Source of the DNA: Ardenticatenales bacterium
Lineage (GTDB): Bacteria > Chloroflexota > Anaerolineae > Ardenticatenales > Ardenticatenaceae
DNA length: 14,669 nt
Direction of reading: 5' to 3'
Assembly (NCBI GenBank): GCA_013812995.1
Contig: JACCSL010000634.1
Coordinates: 1-14,669, forward strand
In this document: positions 1 through 6,715 of the stretch, one piece after another
Layout of the letters: the number at the start of each line of letters is the position of its first letter
Position numbering within the stretch: the first letter of the stretch is position 1
Translations under genes and position numbers: made by a program
The notes under the pieces: model-generated
What the model was told of the DNA's origin: nothing
Database searches by the model: none
What the model saw: the letters and a program-made list of their open reading frames with translations, nothing else

Positions 1-468
1 ATCGAAGAGGAAATAGAGAGGCTCTGTGTCCGGCTCGCGTGCCCAGAGGCGGGGTAGCAGGAAGGGCAGGTCGGGCATAAGAGGCAGCGTGGGGTCGGTA
101 AGAGCCTCCTGGGTGAACCAGCGAAAAGTTCCCTCCTCGCACACAGCCAACTCCCCCGCTGGAAGCTCCCCCACAAAGACAAAGAGCAGCACGCTGGGGT
201 CGGCAACGACATGGATGAGCGCGGCGAGGTCGAGGGTACGAGGCAGAAACCCTGTTTCCTCCTGGCACTCGCGGCGTGCCGCCGTGCGAATATCCTCGCC
301 TGCCTCGACGCTGCCCCCAATGCCGTTCAGCTTGCCCGCCCACCACTTGTGCGCCGCCCCCTCAATCAATAGCCACTCGCCCGCCCGCTCCAGGAAGAGC
401 AGTGTGCGCGGTGTGGCAAGGTGGTGGGCTGACCCCTGGCGGCTCAACTTTGTTTCGCTATCGTCCAT
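1..468 (-). CDS. Nudix hydrolase (MutT-like), 3' end cut by window edge
   Basis: The frame is open from an ATG at 468 to the window edge without a stop, giving 156 visible residues. A complete Nudix box occupies residues 52-74: G52, five residues, E58, seven residues, then R66-E67, E70-E71 and G73. This is the Mg2+/pyrophosphate-binding signature of enzymes that hydrolyse nucleoside diphosphates linked to another moiety, such as 8-oxo-dGTP or NDP-sugars. The strand-helix order around the box (LLFLERAGEWLLIEG before it, LLFVFVGEL after it) fits the Nudix fold. The exact substrate cannot be read from the sequence. The start lies 25 bases inside the upstream DUF3891 gene, in another frame, with a GAGG element about 7 bases before the ATG, so translation is probably coupled. 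It is the last visible gene of the aroF-aroA operon. The family call is secure and the substrate unknown. Confidence 0.9.
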   Translation of the reverse strand, partial: MDDSETKLSRQGSAHHLATPRTLLFLERAGEWLLIEGAAHKWWAGKLNGIGGSVEAGEDIRTAARRECQEETGFLPRTLDLAALIHVVADPSVLLFVFVGELPAGELAVCEEGTFRWFTQEALTDPTLPLMPDLPFLLPRLWAREPDTEPLYFLFD

Positions 469-1181
469 GATCGGACCTCGGTAGGGGCTGATTCCAGCGC
501 GGCGAGCAGGGCTCTATCATTCTCAAAGCGGGATGGCGAGAGAAGGCGTGCCTCCACGGATACCTCAAAGTGCATCACGTTGAAGGGCCAGGGGTCGAGC
601 GTGACAGACCCATCCGACAGTTGCCGCATCTCGTACGATAGCCCATCGGCCCCCTCACCCAGCGCGACGGAACTACCATCTTCTGGCAAGCGCCGCCAGC
701 AGAGGACGAGCGAGAACCAATCGCACCAGCGAATCATCGCATACGCCTGCTTGATCTCTGGCTCCGTTACCCCAAGAGCCTGCTGCCACCGGGCACGCTG
801 CGCCGCCTGATGCTCCAGAAAATCATCAAGCATCTCTCCCTCGCCCCGGCGCGGCTCATAGAGATGGCTGGCATGTCGAGAGATTAGCAGGCCCACCCAG
901 CGGCTCTGGTGCAACCCGCGCGCAATGCCGCGCTCCCACTGTGCGATGCTCTCCGGGAGCGTCATCTGCGTGAAGTTGCGCGGCTCGCCCTTGTCTGTCA
1001 GCTGGGGAGCCGCTTCCCACTCACGCCACCCATTGTCATGCTGCGAAACAGCGATCAGCGTCTCCCACCAGCGAATGGGCCGTACGTCGCGTCGCCAGTG
1101 CCCGGCCACCTGCGCGGAGAGCAGCGCGTGCGCGGGCTGATAGATAACCTCCCAGCCCGTGTCCAGACGATTCACTATCAC
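444..1181 (-). CDS. DUF3891 family protein
   Basis: This 245-residue soluble protein has no signal peptide or membrane segment. Its N-terminal half carries the conserved features I associate with DUF3891: MIV start, PAHALLSAQVAGHW (H18, H28), AVSQHDNGWREWE (H48, D49, W52, W55), a 'P.L...G.P..F' segment and LLISRHASHLY (H103, H106). The family has no assigned function that I know of. The spacing of H18, H28, H48-D49 and H103/H106 resembles a metal-binding helical site, which is inference only. The start is a GTG whose GTGA overlaps the aroA stop by 4 bases, with GGGAGG about 10 bases upstream. It therefore sits in the same transcript as the two shikimate enzymes and the Nudix gene, but nothing in the sequence shows that it acts in that pathway. 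Confidence 0.85.
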   Translation of the reverse strand: MIVNRLDTGWEVIYQPAHALLSAQVAGHWRRDVRPIRWWETLIAVSQHDNGWREWEAAPQLTDKGEPRNFTQMTLPESIAQWERGIARGLHQSRWVGLLISRHASHLYEPRRGEGEMLDDFLEHQAAQRARWQQALGVTEPEIKQAYAMIRWCDWFSLVLCWRRLPEDGSSVALGEGADGLSYEMRQLSDGSVTLDPWPFNVMHFEVSVEARLLSPSRFENDRALLAALESAPTEVRSWTIAKQS

Positions 1182-2545
1182 AGGATCTCATCCTCCCAGC
1201 GCATCTCGGCCCCTAGCGAGCGCATCAGCTCGACAAAGTCCGGAAAGCTATCGTCGATGACCTCGGCCCGCTCGATGCGGCTTTCGCCCTCGGCGAGGAG
1301 CGCGGCCACCGCCAGCGCCATCGCCAGGCGGTGATCCATGTGGCTGTCCATGCTGGCCCCACGCAGGCGGGCCGGGCCATCCAGCACAAAACCATCCTCC
1401 CGCTCCGCCAGCGAGACGCCCATCTTGCGCAGTTCCTGCGCCACGCTGGCGATACGGTCACTCTCCTTGACACGTAACTCGCCAGCGTCGCGCAGCGTGG
1501 TGCGGCCTGCGGCCTGCGTGGCCGCCACAGCGAGAATCGGAAACTCGTCAATCGCACGCACCACAACCTCGCCGCCGATCTCCGCGCCGTTCAACTCCGT
1601 GCCCTGTGCCCGGATATACGCCGTCGGTTCGATGGTCGCGTCCGCGCTATGGCTCTGTTGGATCGACGCACCCATCATCGAAAGAATATCGAGGAAGCCT
1701 GTGCGGGTGGGGTTCACGCCCACCCCCGTCAGCCGCACCTCGCTGCCCCGCACGAGCGTCGCCGCCACGAGGGGGAAGGCAGCCGAGGAAGGATCCGAGG
1801 GGATGGAATAGGGGGTATTCTCAGGGCCACGCAGGGGACGCAGCGGCGCAGAGGGAGGAGCAATCGTTACGTGCGAGCCCGCGACCCGGAGCGCAACCCC
1901 CATCGCGCGCAGAAGTCGCTCGGTGTGATCGCGGGCCGGGCCGGGTTCGCGCACGGTGCTCTCGCCGCTGGCAAAGAGCCCGGCCAGGAGCAGGGCGCTT
2001 TTGACCTGGGCGCTCGCCAGAGGCATCTCGTAGTCCATCGGGGTGAGCGTCATGCCGCGCACGGCGAGAGGTGCTTTCTCCCGTCCGCCCATCTCGCGAC
2101 TGAGAATCGTCGCGCCCATCTCGCGAAGCGGTGCCGTCACGCGACCCATCGGGCGGCGGCGCAGGGCGGCATTGCCGGTGAGAACACTGGTGAAGGGCTG
2201 CCCCGCCAGGATACCCAGCAGTAGCCGCATCGTGGTGCCGCTGCCGCCGCAATCGAGAATTTCTTCCGGCTCCTGTAGCCCGCGCAGACCAACGCCCCGC
2301 ACCCGCACCGTTGTGGCGCTCTCGTGGGCGATTTCCACACCCATCGCTCGTAACACGCGCATCGTGGCGAGGCAATCCTCAGCCGGGAGCCAGCCCGTAG
2401 CGCGTGTTTCGCCCTCCGCCAGAGCCCCCAACAACAGCACGCGGTGAGAGATAGATTTATCTCCTGGCACGCGTGCCTCGCCCCGCAGCGGGGCCGTCGC
2501 GGGCGAAACAATGAGAGTTCTATGTAAGTGGCGGCTGGGGCTCAT
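1178..2545 (-). CDS. aroA: 3-phosphoshikimate 1-carboxyvinyltransferase (EPSP synthase)
   Basis: The enzyme transfers the enolpyruvyl group of phosphoenolpyruvate to shikimate-3-phosphate, the sixth step of the cytoplasmic shikimate pathway. From the ATG at 2545 it is 455 residues, near the usual 430-450. Visible landmarks are PGDKSISHR (27-35), GGSGTTMRLL (100-109), RRPMGRVTAPLREMG (130-144), ASAQVKSALLLAGL (177-190), RDHTERLL (205-212), NPTRTGF (278-284), IDEFPILAVAA (332-342, catalytic-type Asp/Glu), RVKESDRI (358-365) and DHRLAMA (404-410). The motif set follows the class II/Bacillus branch rather than E. coli, with Leu where E. coli has Pro101 but the neighbouring Gly kept. An upstream in-frame TTG at 2626 would add 27 residues of non-family sequence and lies 8 bases after the aroF stop. 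I prefer the ATG by family length, although it has no obvious Shine-Dalgarno. It follows aroF in the operon. Confidence 0.95.
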   Translation of the reverse strand: MSPSRHLHRTLIVSPATAPLRGEARVPGDKSISHRVLLLGALAEGETRATGWLPAEDCLATMRVLRAMGVEIAHESATTVRVRGVGLRGLQEPEEILDCGGSGTTMRLLLGILAGQPFTSVLTGNAALRRRPMGRVTAPLREMGATILSREMGGREKAPLAVRGMTLTPMDYEMPLASAQVKSALLLAGLFASGESTVREPGPARDHTERLLRAMGVALRVAGSHVTIAPPSAPLRPLRGPENTPYSIPSDPSSAAFPLVAATLVRGSEVRLTGVGVNPTRTGFLDILSMMGASIQQSHSADATIEPTAYIRAQGTELNGAEIGGEVVVRAIDEFPILAVAATQAAGRTTLRDAGELRVKESDRIASVAQELRKMGVSLAEREDGFVLDGPARLRGASMDSHMDHRLAMALAVAALLAEGESRIERAEVIDDSFPDFVELMRSLGAEMRWEDEIL

Positions 2546-2634
2546 GGCATCCACGGTGACTGCTTGAGGAAATCGGAGGGGGCGAAAACGGGGAGAGTTG
2601 CCTTCCCATAATCCCGGCCCAAACAATTGCCTTT

Positions 2635-3720
2635 CTATGTTTGATAGTCCCCCGCTCTACCATTGCTTGGGGGAAGCTCCTGGGACAGGCTTGGCAGGGC
2701 CGGGGCAATGCAGCGACCAATGGCCTCGGCGATGCGACGACACTGGCCCATAAGCTGTGCAAAATCCTCGGGCGTGAGGCTCTGCTGGCCGTCGCTCCAG
2801 GCATTGGAGGGATCCGGGTGAACCTCAATGATCAGACCGTCGGCCCCTGCTGCCAGCGCGCCGCGCGTCACGGCTCCCACATATTCCCACTTACCCACCC
2901 CGTGGCTCGGGTCCGCCACCACGGGCAGGTGTGAGAGGTGCTGGAGAACAGGAATCGCGTTCAGGTCGAAGGTGTTCCGTGTGGCGGTCTCATAGGTGCG
3001 GATGCCCCGCTCACAGAGCATCACCTGGTAGTTGCCATGCGAGAGAATATACTCCGCACACATGAGCAATTCCTTGATCATGCCTGAGATGCCCCGCTTG
3101 AGCAGTACCGGCTTCTGTGCCTCGCCCAGCGCGTGCAGCAGCGCGTAGTTCTGCATATTGCGTGCCCCCACCTGGAGAATGTCGGCGTATCGCGCGACCA
3201 GCTCCACCTGCTCGGGGCTCATGACCTCCGTGACAATTAGCAGCCCCGTCGCGGCACGTACCGCCGCCAGAATCTCCAGCCCTTCCTTGCCTAACCCCTG
3301 GAAATCGTAGGGGGAGGTGCGCGGCTTGAAGGCACCACCGCGCAGCACCGTGGCACCCGCCGCCTTCACCACCTGCGCGGTGGCGAGCATCTGCTCGTAG
3401 CTTTCCACCGAGCAGGGACCGGCCATCACCACCACCTCGTCCCCCCCGATGATCACGTTGCCAATCTCGATGAGCGTTTTCTCCGCTTTGAACTCGCGGC
3501 TGGCGAGCTTGAAGGGTTGGGTGACGGGCATGACTTTCTCCACCCCCTCCAACGCTTCCCAGCGCTGCTTGCTCTTGGGCGGATCATCGCCGATGACGCC
3601 GATAATCGTCCGCTCCTCACCGCGCGAGAGATGGGCGTGGAGCCCCTCTGCCTCAATGCGGCGTAGAACCTCGCCAATCTGGGCGGCTGTTGCTGTGGGA
3701 CGCATTACAATAATAACCAT
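2635..3720 (-). CDS. aroF: 3-deoxy-7-phosphoheptulonate (DAHP) synthase, type I-beta with ferredoxin-like N-terminal domain
   Basis: It condenses phosphoenolpyruvate and erythrose-4-phosphate to DAHP, the first shikimate-pathway step. The 361 residues divide into a ferredoxin-like domain (about 1-70, starting [18 protein letters not shown]) and a TIM-barrel catalytic domain. In Thermotoga-type enzymes the first domain is the allosteric aromatic-amino-acid site. Barrel motifs are MAGPCSVES (99-107), [16 protein letters not shown] (127-142), GARNMQN (185-191), LLKRG (206-210), CERGIRTYE (236-244) and ADPSHGVG (269-276). C103, H273, E299 and D310 match the four expected divalent-metal ligands. 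The ATG at 3720 is preceded by GGAGAAGGA, a strong ribosome binding site. The C-terminal 25 residues beyond the barrel look unstructured. This is the first gene of the aro operon. Feedback inhibition by Tyr or Phe is likely for the architecture but is not shown by the sequence. Confidence 0.95.
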   Translation of the reverse strand: MVIIVMRPTATAAQIGEVLRRIEAEGLHAHLSRGEERTIIGVIGDDPPKSKQRWEALEGVEKVMPVTQPFKLASREFKAEKTLIEIGNVIIGGDEVVVMAGPCSVESYEQMLATAQVVKAAGATVLRGGAFKPRTSPYDFQGLGKEGLEILAAVRAATGLLIVTEVMSPEQVELVARYADILQVGARNMQNYALLHALGEAQKPVLLKRGISGMIKELLMCAEYILSHGNYQVMLCERGIRTYETATRNTFDLNAIPVLQHLSHLPVVADPSHGVGKWEYVGAVTRGALAAGADGLIIEVHPDPSNAWSDGQQSLTPEDFAQLMGQCRRIAEAIGRCIAPALPSLSQELPPSNGRAGDYQT

Positions 3721-3756
3721 TCCTTCTCCTTGCCATACCCGGCTGCTGCTGAGGAT

Positions 3757-3785
3757 ATAGTACCAATTTCAGTGGCAAATCGAAA
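3757..3785 (-). promoter_or_regulatory. weak candidate promoter of the aroF-aroA operon
   Basis: On the minus strand a TTTCGA (-35-like, 3780-3785) is separated by exactly 17 bases from TACTAT (-10-like, 3757-3762), about 37 bases before the aroF ATG. The match is only 3/6 and 4/6. The position is right because 3721-3829 is the only gap upstream of the operon. No tryptophan- or tyrosine-type operator or leader peptide was recognised. Confidence 0.3.
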
Positions 3786-3829
3786 AAATTAGTGCAACCC
3801 GTCACAAGTGAGTTGGGGACATCTTCGGC

Positions 3830-5941
3830 TCACCCCTGGGGGTTGGGAGCGGGCGGAGGAAGCTCAAAGATGTAAATGTCGCCGGCCTGGTAGGCCAACC
3901 GCACCCACTCTTTGCCAAGAAGTTCCAATGGCTGCAATGGCCCGGAGGATATCTGCATATAGAGGTGAGTCACACCTGCGTCGGTCAACTCGCGCCGCAG
4001 CTGAGCATCTTCGAGCGCCCCTGGTTCCATCGCTCTTGCCAACAGTGCTGGGTCGATCTCGCGCTGAAGTATCGTGGGGCGCTCGCCAAACAGAGGAAGC
4101 CAGAGAGCACTATCGAGGGGCTGAACATCTCCCTCCTCTGTTACCTGTACATTGATGAGAAAAAGAGAATCAGGCTGGGAGCTGCCCTGCGCCCATTGCA
4201 GCCCCATAATATCCGTCTCACGCAGGAGAATTCCCTCCGTTGGCAGCGGGGCACTGCGCCACCAGACAAGTGGCAAGAGCAGAAAAAAAAGTAGTACCGT
4301 CAGCAGGCGCTTCGGCAGGGGTTCCAGTCGCGACCCGATCTGCCCGATGAGCCAGGCAAGTAAGAGCGTCACGAAAAGCAGCGGGTAGCCTGCGGTCAGC
4401 GGCACCTGGGGAATCAGCGGAGAGCCCTTGAGGAGCAGAGGACCCAGCAGCGACATGGCAGCTAGCAGCCACAGAAGGAGCCGCAGAATGATCTGGCTCG
4501 TGTCAAGATCCTCCTCATGGTCAACCCCCTTGCCCGACCGACGCTGCCAGTAGAATTCTGCCAACCGCCACAGCAGAACAACCAGGACAACCACAAGCGC
4601 CCTTAGCCCCTCCAGCAACCCAAGGGCAGCCAGAGGAAAACTAGCGAGCAACAGGGTTCGGATGGGGCGCTCTGTGACCCGGAGCGCGCGCAGCCCTACC
4701 GCGAAGGTCGTCGGCAGGAGCACCATGACAAAGAGCAGCGAGAGGTCACCCTGTGCCAGAGCATCCCACGGGGCAGCCCAAAGCCAAGCAAGGGGAACCA
4801 CCCAGAGGCCCACCCATCCATCCTCCGCAACCTCGCTTGCCACGGTGTAAAGCGCGGGAATCAGGGACACGCCCAGCAGCAGCCCCGCGAGGAGCAACAT
4901 GGAGGCCAGAGGCTGGCGGCTGAGCTGGGCCAAAGTCGCCGTTAGCACGGCCAGCGGCAGCGGAGAGCCAAGGTGCTCCACCTGGCCCTCGCGGATTAGT
5001 TCCTGCGCAAGTAGACCGCTGTCCAGCGAAGAAACCCCTGCCGGGGCATAGAAAAGCCGTGCTGCGAGGAGCCAGGTCGCTATTCCCATCACAATCACGA
5101 GGGCTACGAGCAGCAGCGAGCCACGCCCTGTGCTCTGCCATGCCTGGCGGAGCCGTGGCAGGTCGCGAAGCATGAGCAGCAGCAGCAGCAAAGCGCTTGC
5201 CTGGAAGAGGCTCTGAACCAACGGCTCGTAAAGGCGCAGCCCCAGCAAGGAGGCCCAGAGATAGACCAGCGGAGCCAGGGCCAGGCTCAGGCCAGCCACG
5301 AAAGGAACAATGGGCCGCTTGCCGCCCGGATGGATCATCCAGGTTAAAAGCCAGCCTGGGGAGATGAGAAGCAACGGAATCCAGAGAGCCAGCTTGCGCC
5401 ATCGCTCAGCCGCACCATAGAGCTGCCAGGGCAGGTTCAGGGGGGTCTCCTGGACCTGTAGCTTGAAATGGAGATCGTTGTTGCCCTGCTCACTGTCCAG
5501 CAAAGAGCCGTCAAAATACTGATCTGTGCTACTGGCCCAGAGAGAAAGCATTGCCTCTTGCGGCGCGGTCAGGCCAAGCTCTACCTGCATTCCCTCCGGA
5601 AGAGGCGCGAACTGTAGTCGTAGGGGGGTATTAGGGGCATACCCCGCCGTTTCCACGTTTCCCTCCCGCAATACGGTGAGGGTCGTATCTCTCAGGTCCC
5701 ACGACAGGGGGCGGCTATCCAGTACGGGAGCCGTATCCGGAAAAACGAGGATGACTTCAATCTCGTTGGTTCCGGCAGGCAAGAAGAGCGTTTGGCGCAC
5801 GGGGCTACCATTTAATGGGCGTGTCCAGACGCTTGCCTCCGACTGCTCCCCAAGGGAAAGCGTGCGGGCGGGGGTACAGGCAGGAAGCAGGAGGCACAGG
5901 AGCAAGAGCAGAGGAAGGTAAATCCGTAGAGAAGAGTTCAT
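3830..5941 (-). CDS. polytopic membrane protein with N-terminal lipobox and extracytoplasmic domains (GT-C-like, uncharacterised)
   Basis: The protein is 703 residues. Residues 1-22 form a signal sequence ending in a lipobox (LPAC, C22). Residues 23-180 look like a soluble beta-rich extracytoplasmic domain. About 12-13 hydrophobic segments fill residues 184-561. A second soluble domain (562-703) ends in the 'GVTHLYMQISSG ... EWVRLAYQAGDIYIFEL' style often seen at the C-terminus of GT-C and PMT-like envelope proteins. The loop at 303-330 (SSLDSGLLAQELIREGQ...GSPLPLA) recalls the acidic luminal loop of GT-C glycosyltransferases. I see no convincing DxD, so catalytic activity is not claimed. A charged cytoplasmic stretch lies at 468-481. 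There is no clear ribosome binding site, and a terminator hairpin ends only 14 bases before the ATG, so its transcription start is unclear. Envelope glycan or lipid chemistry is a guess from context. Confidence 0.85.
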   Translation of the reverse strand: MNSSLRIYLPLLLLLCLLLPACTPARTLSLGEQSEASVWTRPLNGSPVRQTLFLPAGTNEIEVILVFPDTAPVLDSRPLSWDLRDTTLTVLREGNVETAGYAPNTPLRLQFAPLPEGMQVELGLTAPQEAMLSLWASSTDQYFDGSLLDSEQGNNDLHFKLQVQETPLNLPWQLYGAAERWRKLALWIPLLLISPGWLLTWMIHPGGKRPIVPFVAGLSLALAPLVYLWASLLGLRLYEPLVQSLFQASALLLLLLMLRDLPRLRQAWQSTGRGSLLLVALVIVMGIATWLLAARLFYAPAGVSSLDSGLLAQELIREGQVEHLGSPLPLAVLTATLAQLSRQPLASMLLLAGLLLGVSLIPALYTVASEVAEDGWVGLWVVPLAWLWAAPWDALAQGDLSLLFVMVLLPTTFAVGLRALRVTERPIRTLLLASFPLAALGLLEGLRALVVVLVVLLWRLAEFYWQRRSGKGVDHEEDLDTSQIILRLLLWLLAAMSLLGPLLLKGSPLIPQVPLTAGYPLLFVTLLLAWLIGQIGSRLEPLPKRLLTVLLFFLLLPLVWWRSAPLPTEGILLRETDIMGLQWAQGSSQPDSLFLINVQVTEEGDVQPLDSALWLPLFGERPTILQREIDPALLARAMEPGALEDAQLRRELTDAGVTHLYMQISSGPLQPLELLGKEWVRLAYQAGDIYIFELPPPAPNPQG

Positions 5942-5955
5942 GATAGGTGGCTCAC

Positions 5956-5991
5956 AAAAAGAGCCATCTCCGCCTTGGCAAGAGATGGCTC
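5956..5991 (-). terminator. rho-independent terminator (or attenuator) after the lipoprotein gene
   Basis: Perfect 10-bp arms (5961-5970 and 5982-5991; GAGCCATCTC and GAGATGGCTC read on the minus strand) enclose an 11-base loop and are followed on the minus strand by TTTTT (5956-5960). This is a classical intrinsic terminator for the gene ending at 6027. It is not bidirectional, since no T-run follows on the plus strand. The next gene's ATG is at 5941, only 14 bases past the T-tract. Confidence 0.85.
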
Positions 5992-6026
5992 GACTGACGG
6001 CTAGGTAGGATCAAGTTGGACCAACA

Positions 6027-6578
6027 CTAGGGCGCAGACATCGAGATATCATAGGCAAGCGTCCCAACATTGAGGGCCTCGCCCGCTTCTAGCTCAAAGA
6101 GCATATCGCGGCCTGTTTCAGGATGTTTCAGCATGACGCTGCCCATTGGGGTCCAGAAGAAGAGGGCATATTCCCCCGGCTCAACATTCTCAAAAACAAA
6201 GTTGCCCTGATCATCAACCCCTGTTTTGGGAGAGGTGATGTCATCCATGACCGCAGCTTGTTTGTTTCCGTTCTCGTCGTAGAGGATAGTGCCCAGGTAA
6301 ATCGCGCCCATATTCAGCGGGCCCTGGGGCTCTCCATCAATGATCTGGAGCAACGTACCCCCCAGGTTTGCCTTGGAGGTATCGCTGGGAGGAGTGACCT
6401 CAAAAGGCCCCGAGGAGGTTGGCGAGGAAGAAGCGGAGCTCTCTCCACCCTGCGTTTCTGAAGGGACCGGCGTCGATTCTTCCGTCGTGGGAGAGGGCTC
6501 AGAACCTCCTAACTGGCAGGCTACCAGGGAAGGGATGAGTAAAGCAAGAAGTACGATGCTTAGAAATCGTCGTGACAT
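6027..6578 (-). CDS. small lipoprotein with carboxypeptidase-regulatory-like beta domain
   Basis: The 183-residue precursor has a signal peptide with lipobox LVAC (C21), so it is probably lipidated and held on the outer face of the membrane. A Ser/Thr/Pro/Glu-rich, low-complexity linker (about 22-72) follows, then one compact beta domain (about 73-183). The domain carries 'GAIYLGTILYDENGNK ... TGVDDQGNFVFENVEPGEYALFF', the turn pattern of carboxypeptidase regulatory-like or Cna-B-type beta-sandwich folds. These folds usually serve adhesion or binding. No catalytic residues are evident. The ATG at 6578 follows AAGGTGG at a normal distance. A near-consensus promoter lies just upstream and a terminator follows, so the gene is apparently monocistronic. 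I do not recognise a more specific family. Confidence 0.85.
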   Translation of the reverse strand: MSRRFLSIVLLALLIPSLVACQLGGSEPSPTTEESTPVPSETQGGESSASSSPTSSGPFEVTPPSDTSKANLGGTLLQIIDGEPQGPLNMGAIYLGTILYDENGNKQAAVMDDITSPKTGVDDQGNFVFENVEPGEYALFFWTPMGSVMLKHPETGRDMLFELEAGEALNVGTLAYDISMSAP

Positions 6579-6605
6579 GAATCCACCTTTTTTAGACCGG
6601 CAGCG

Positions 6606-6634
6606 ATTGTAGGGAGGGCAGAAAGAGTTGTCAA
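6606..6634 (-). promoter_or_regulatory. near-consensus sigma-70 promoter of the lipoprotein gene
   Basis: On the minus strand TTGACA (6629-6634, 6/6) and TACAAT (6606-6611, 5/6) are separated by exactly 17 bases. The predicted transcript start near 6600 gives a leader of about 20 bases ending in the AAGGTGG ribosome binding site. It lies between the hairpin at 6656-6689 and the ATG at 6578. This is the best promoter in the window and suggests strong constitutive expression. Confidence 0.8.
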
Positions 6635-6655
6635 ACCACTATCCCTCTACACGAG

Positions 6656-6689
6656 ACAGAGCGGAACTGCCGGAGCAGTTCCGCTCTGT
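6656..6689 (-). terminator. long GC-rich hairpin with UNCG-type tetraloop downstream of the secreted repeat protein
   Basis: Two perfect 14-base arms (6656-6669 and 6676-6689) extend by one further C-G pair to a 15-bp stem. On the minus strand the loop reads C(TCCG)G, i.e. the extra-stable UNCG tetraloop. The hairpin begins 26 bases past the stop of the gene at 6716 and ends before the next promoter. No T-run follows, so it may be a U-less terminator or a 3'-end stabiliser rather than a standard intrinsic terminator. Confidence 0.65.
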
Positions 6690-6715
6690 TCGTCGCTGTC
6701 TGCATCAAGAACGTC

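Noticed and set aside
1649..2224. Plus-strand open frames opposite aroA
   Set aside because: These are GC-driven antisense frames. The minus-strand aroA is continuous with all family motifs.
4218..4472. A disrupted or split second gene inside the membrane protein
   Set aside because: The main frame is uninterrupted from 5941 to 3830, with sensible hydrophobic segments throughout.
4746..5402. A 218-codon minus-strand frame within the large membrane protein
   Set aside because: It is an out-of-frame shadow. Its composition is typical of frame-shifted Leu-rich coding sequence, and it has no motifs.
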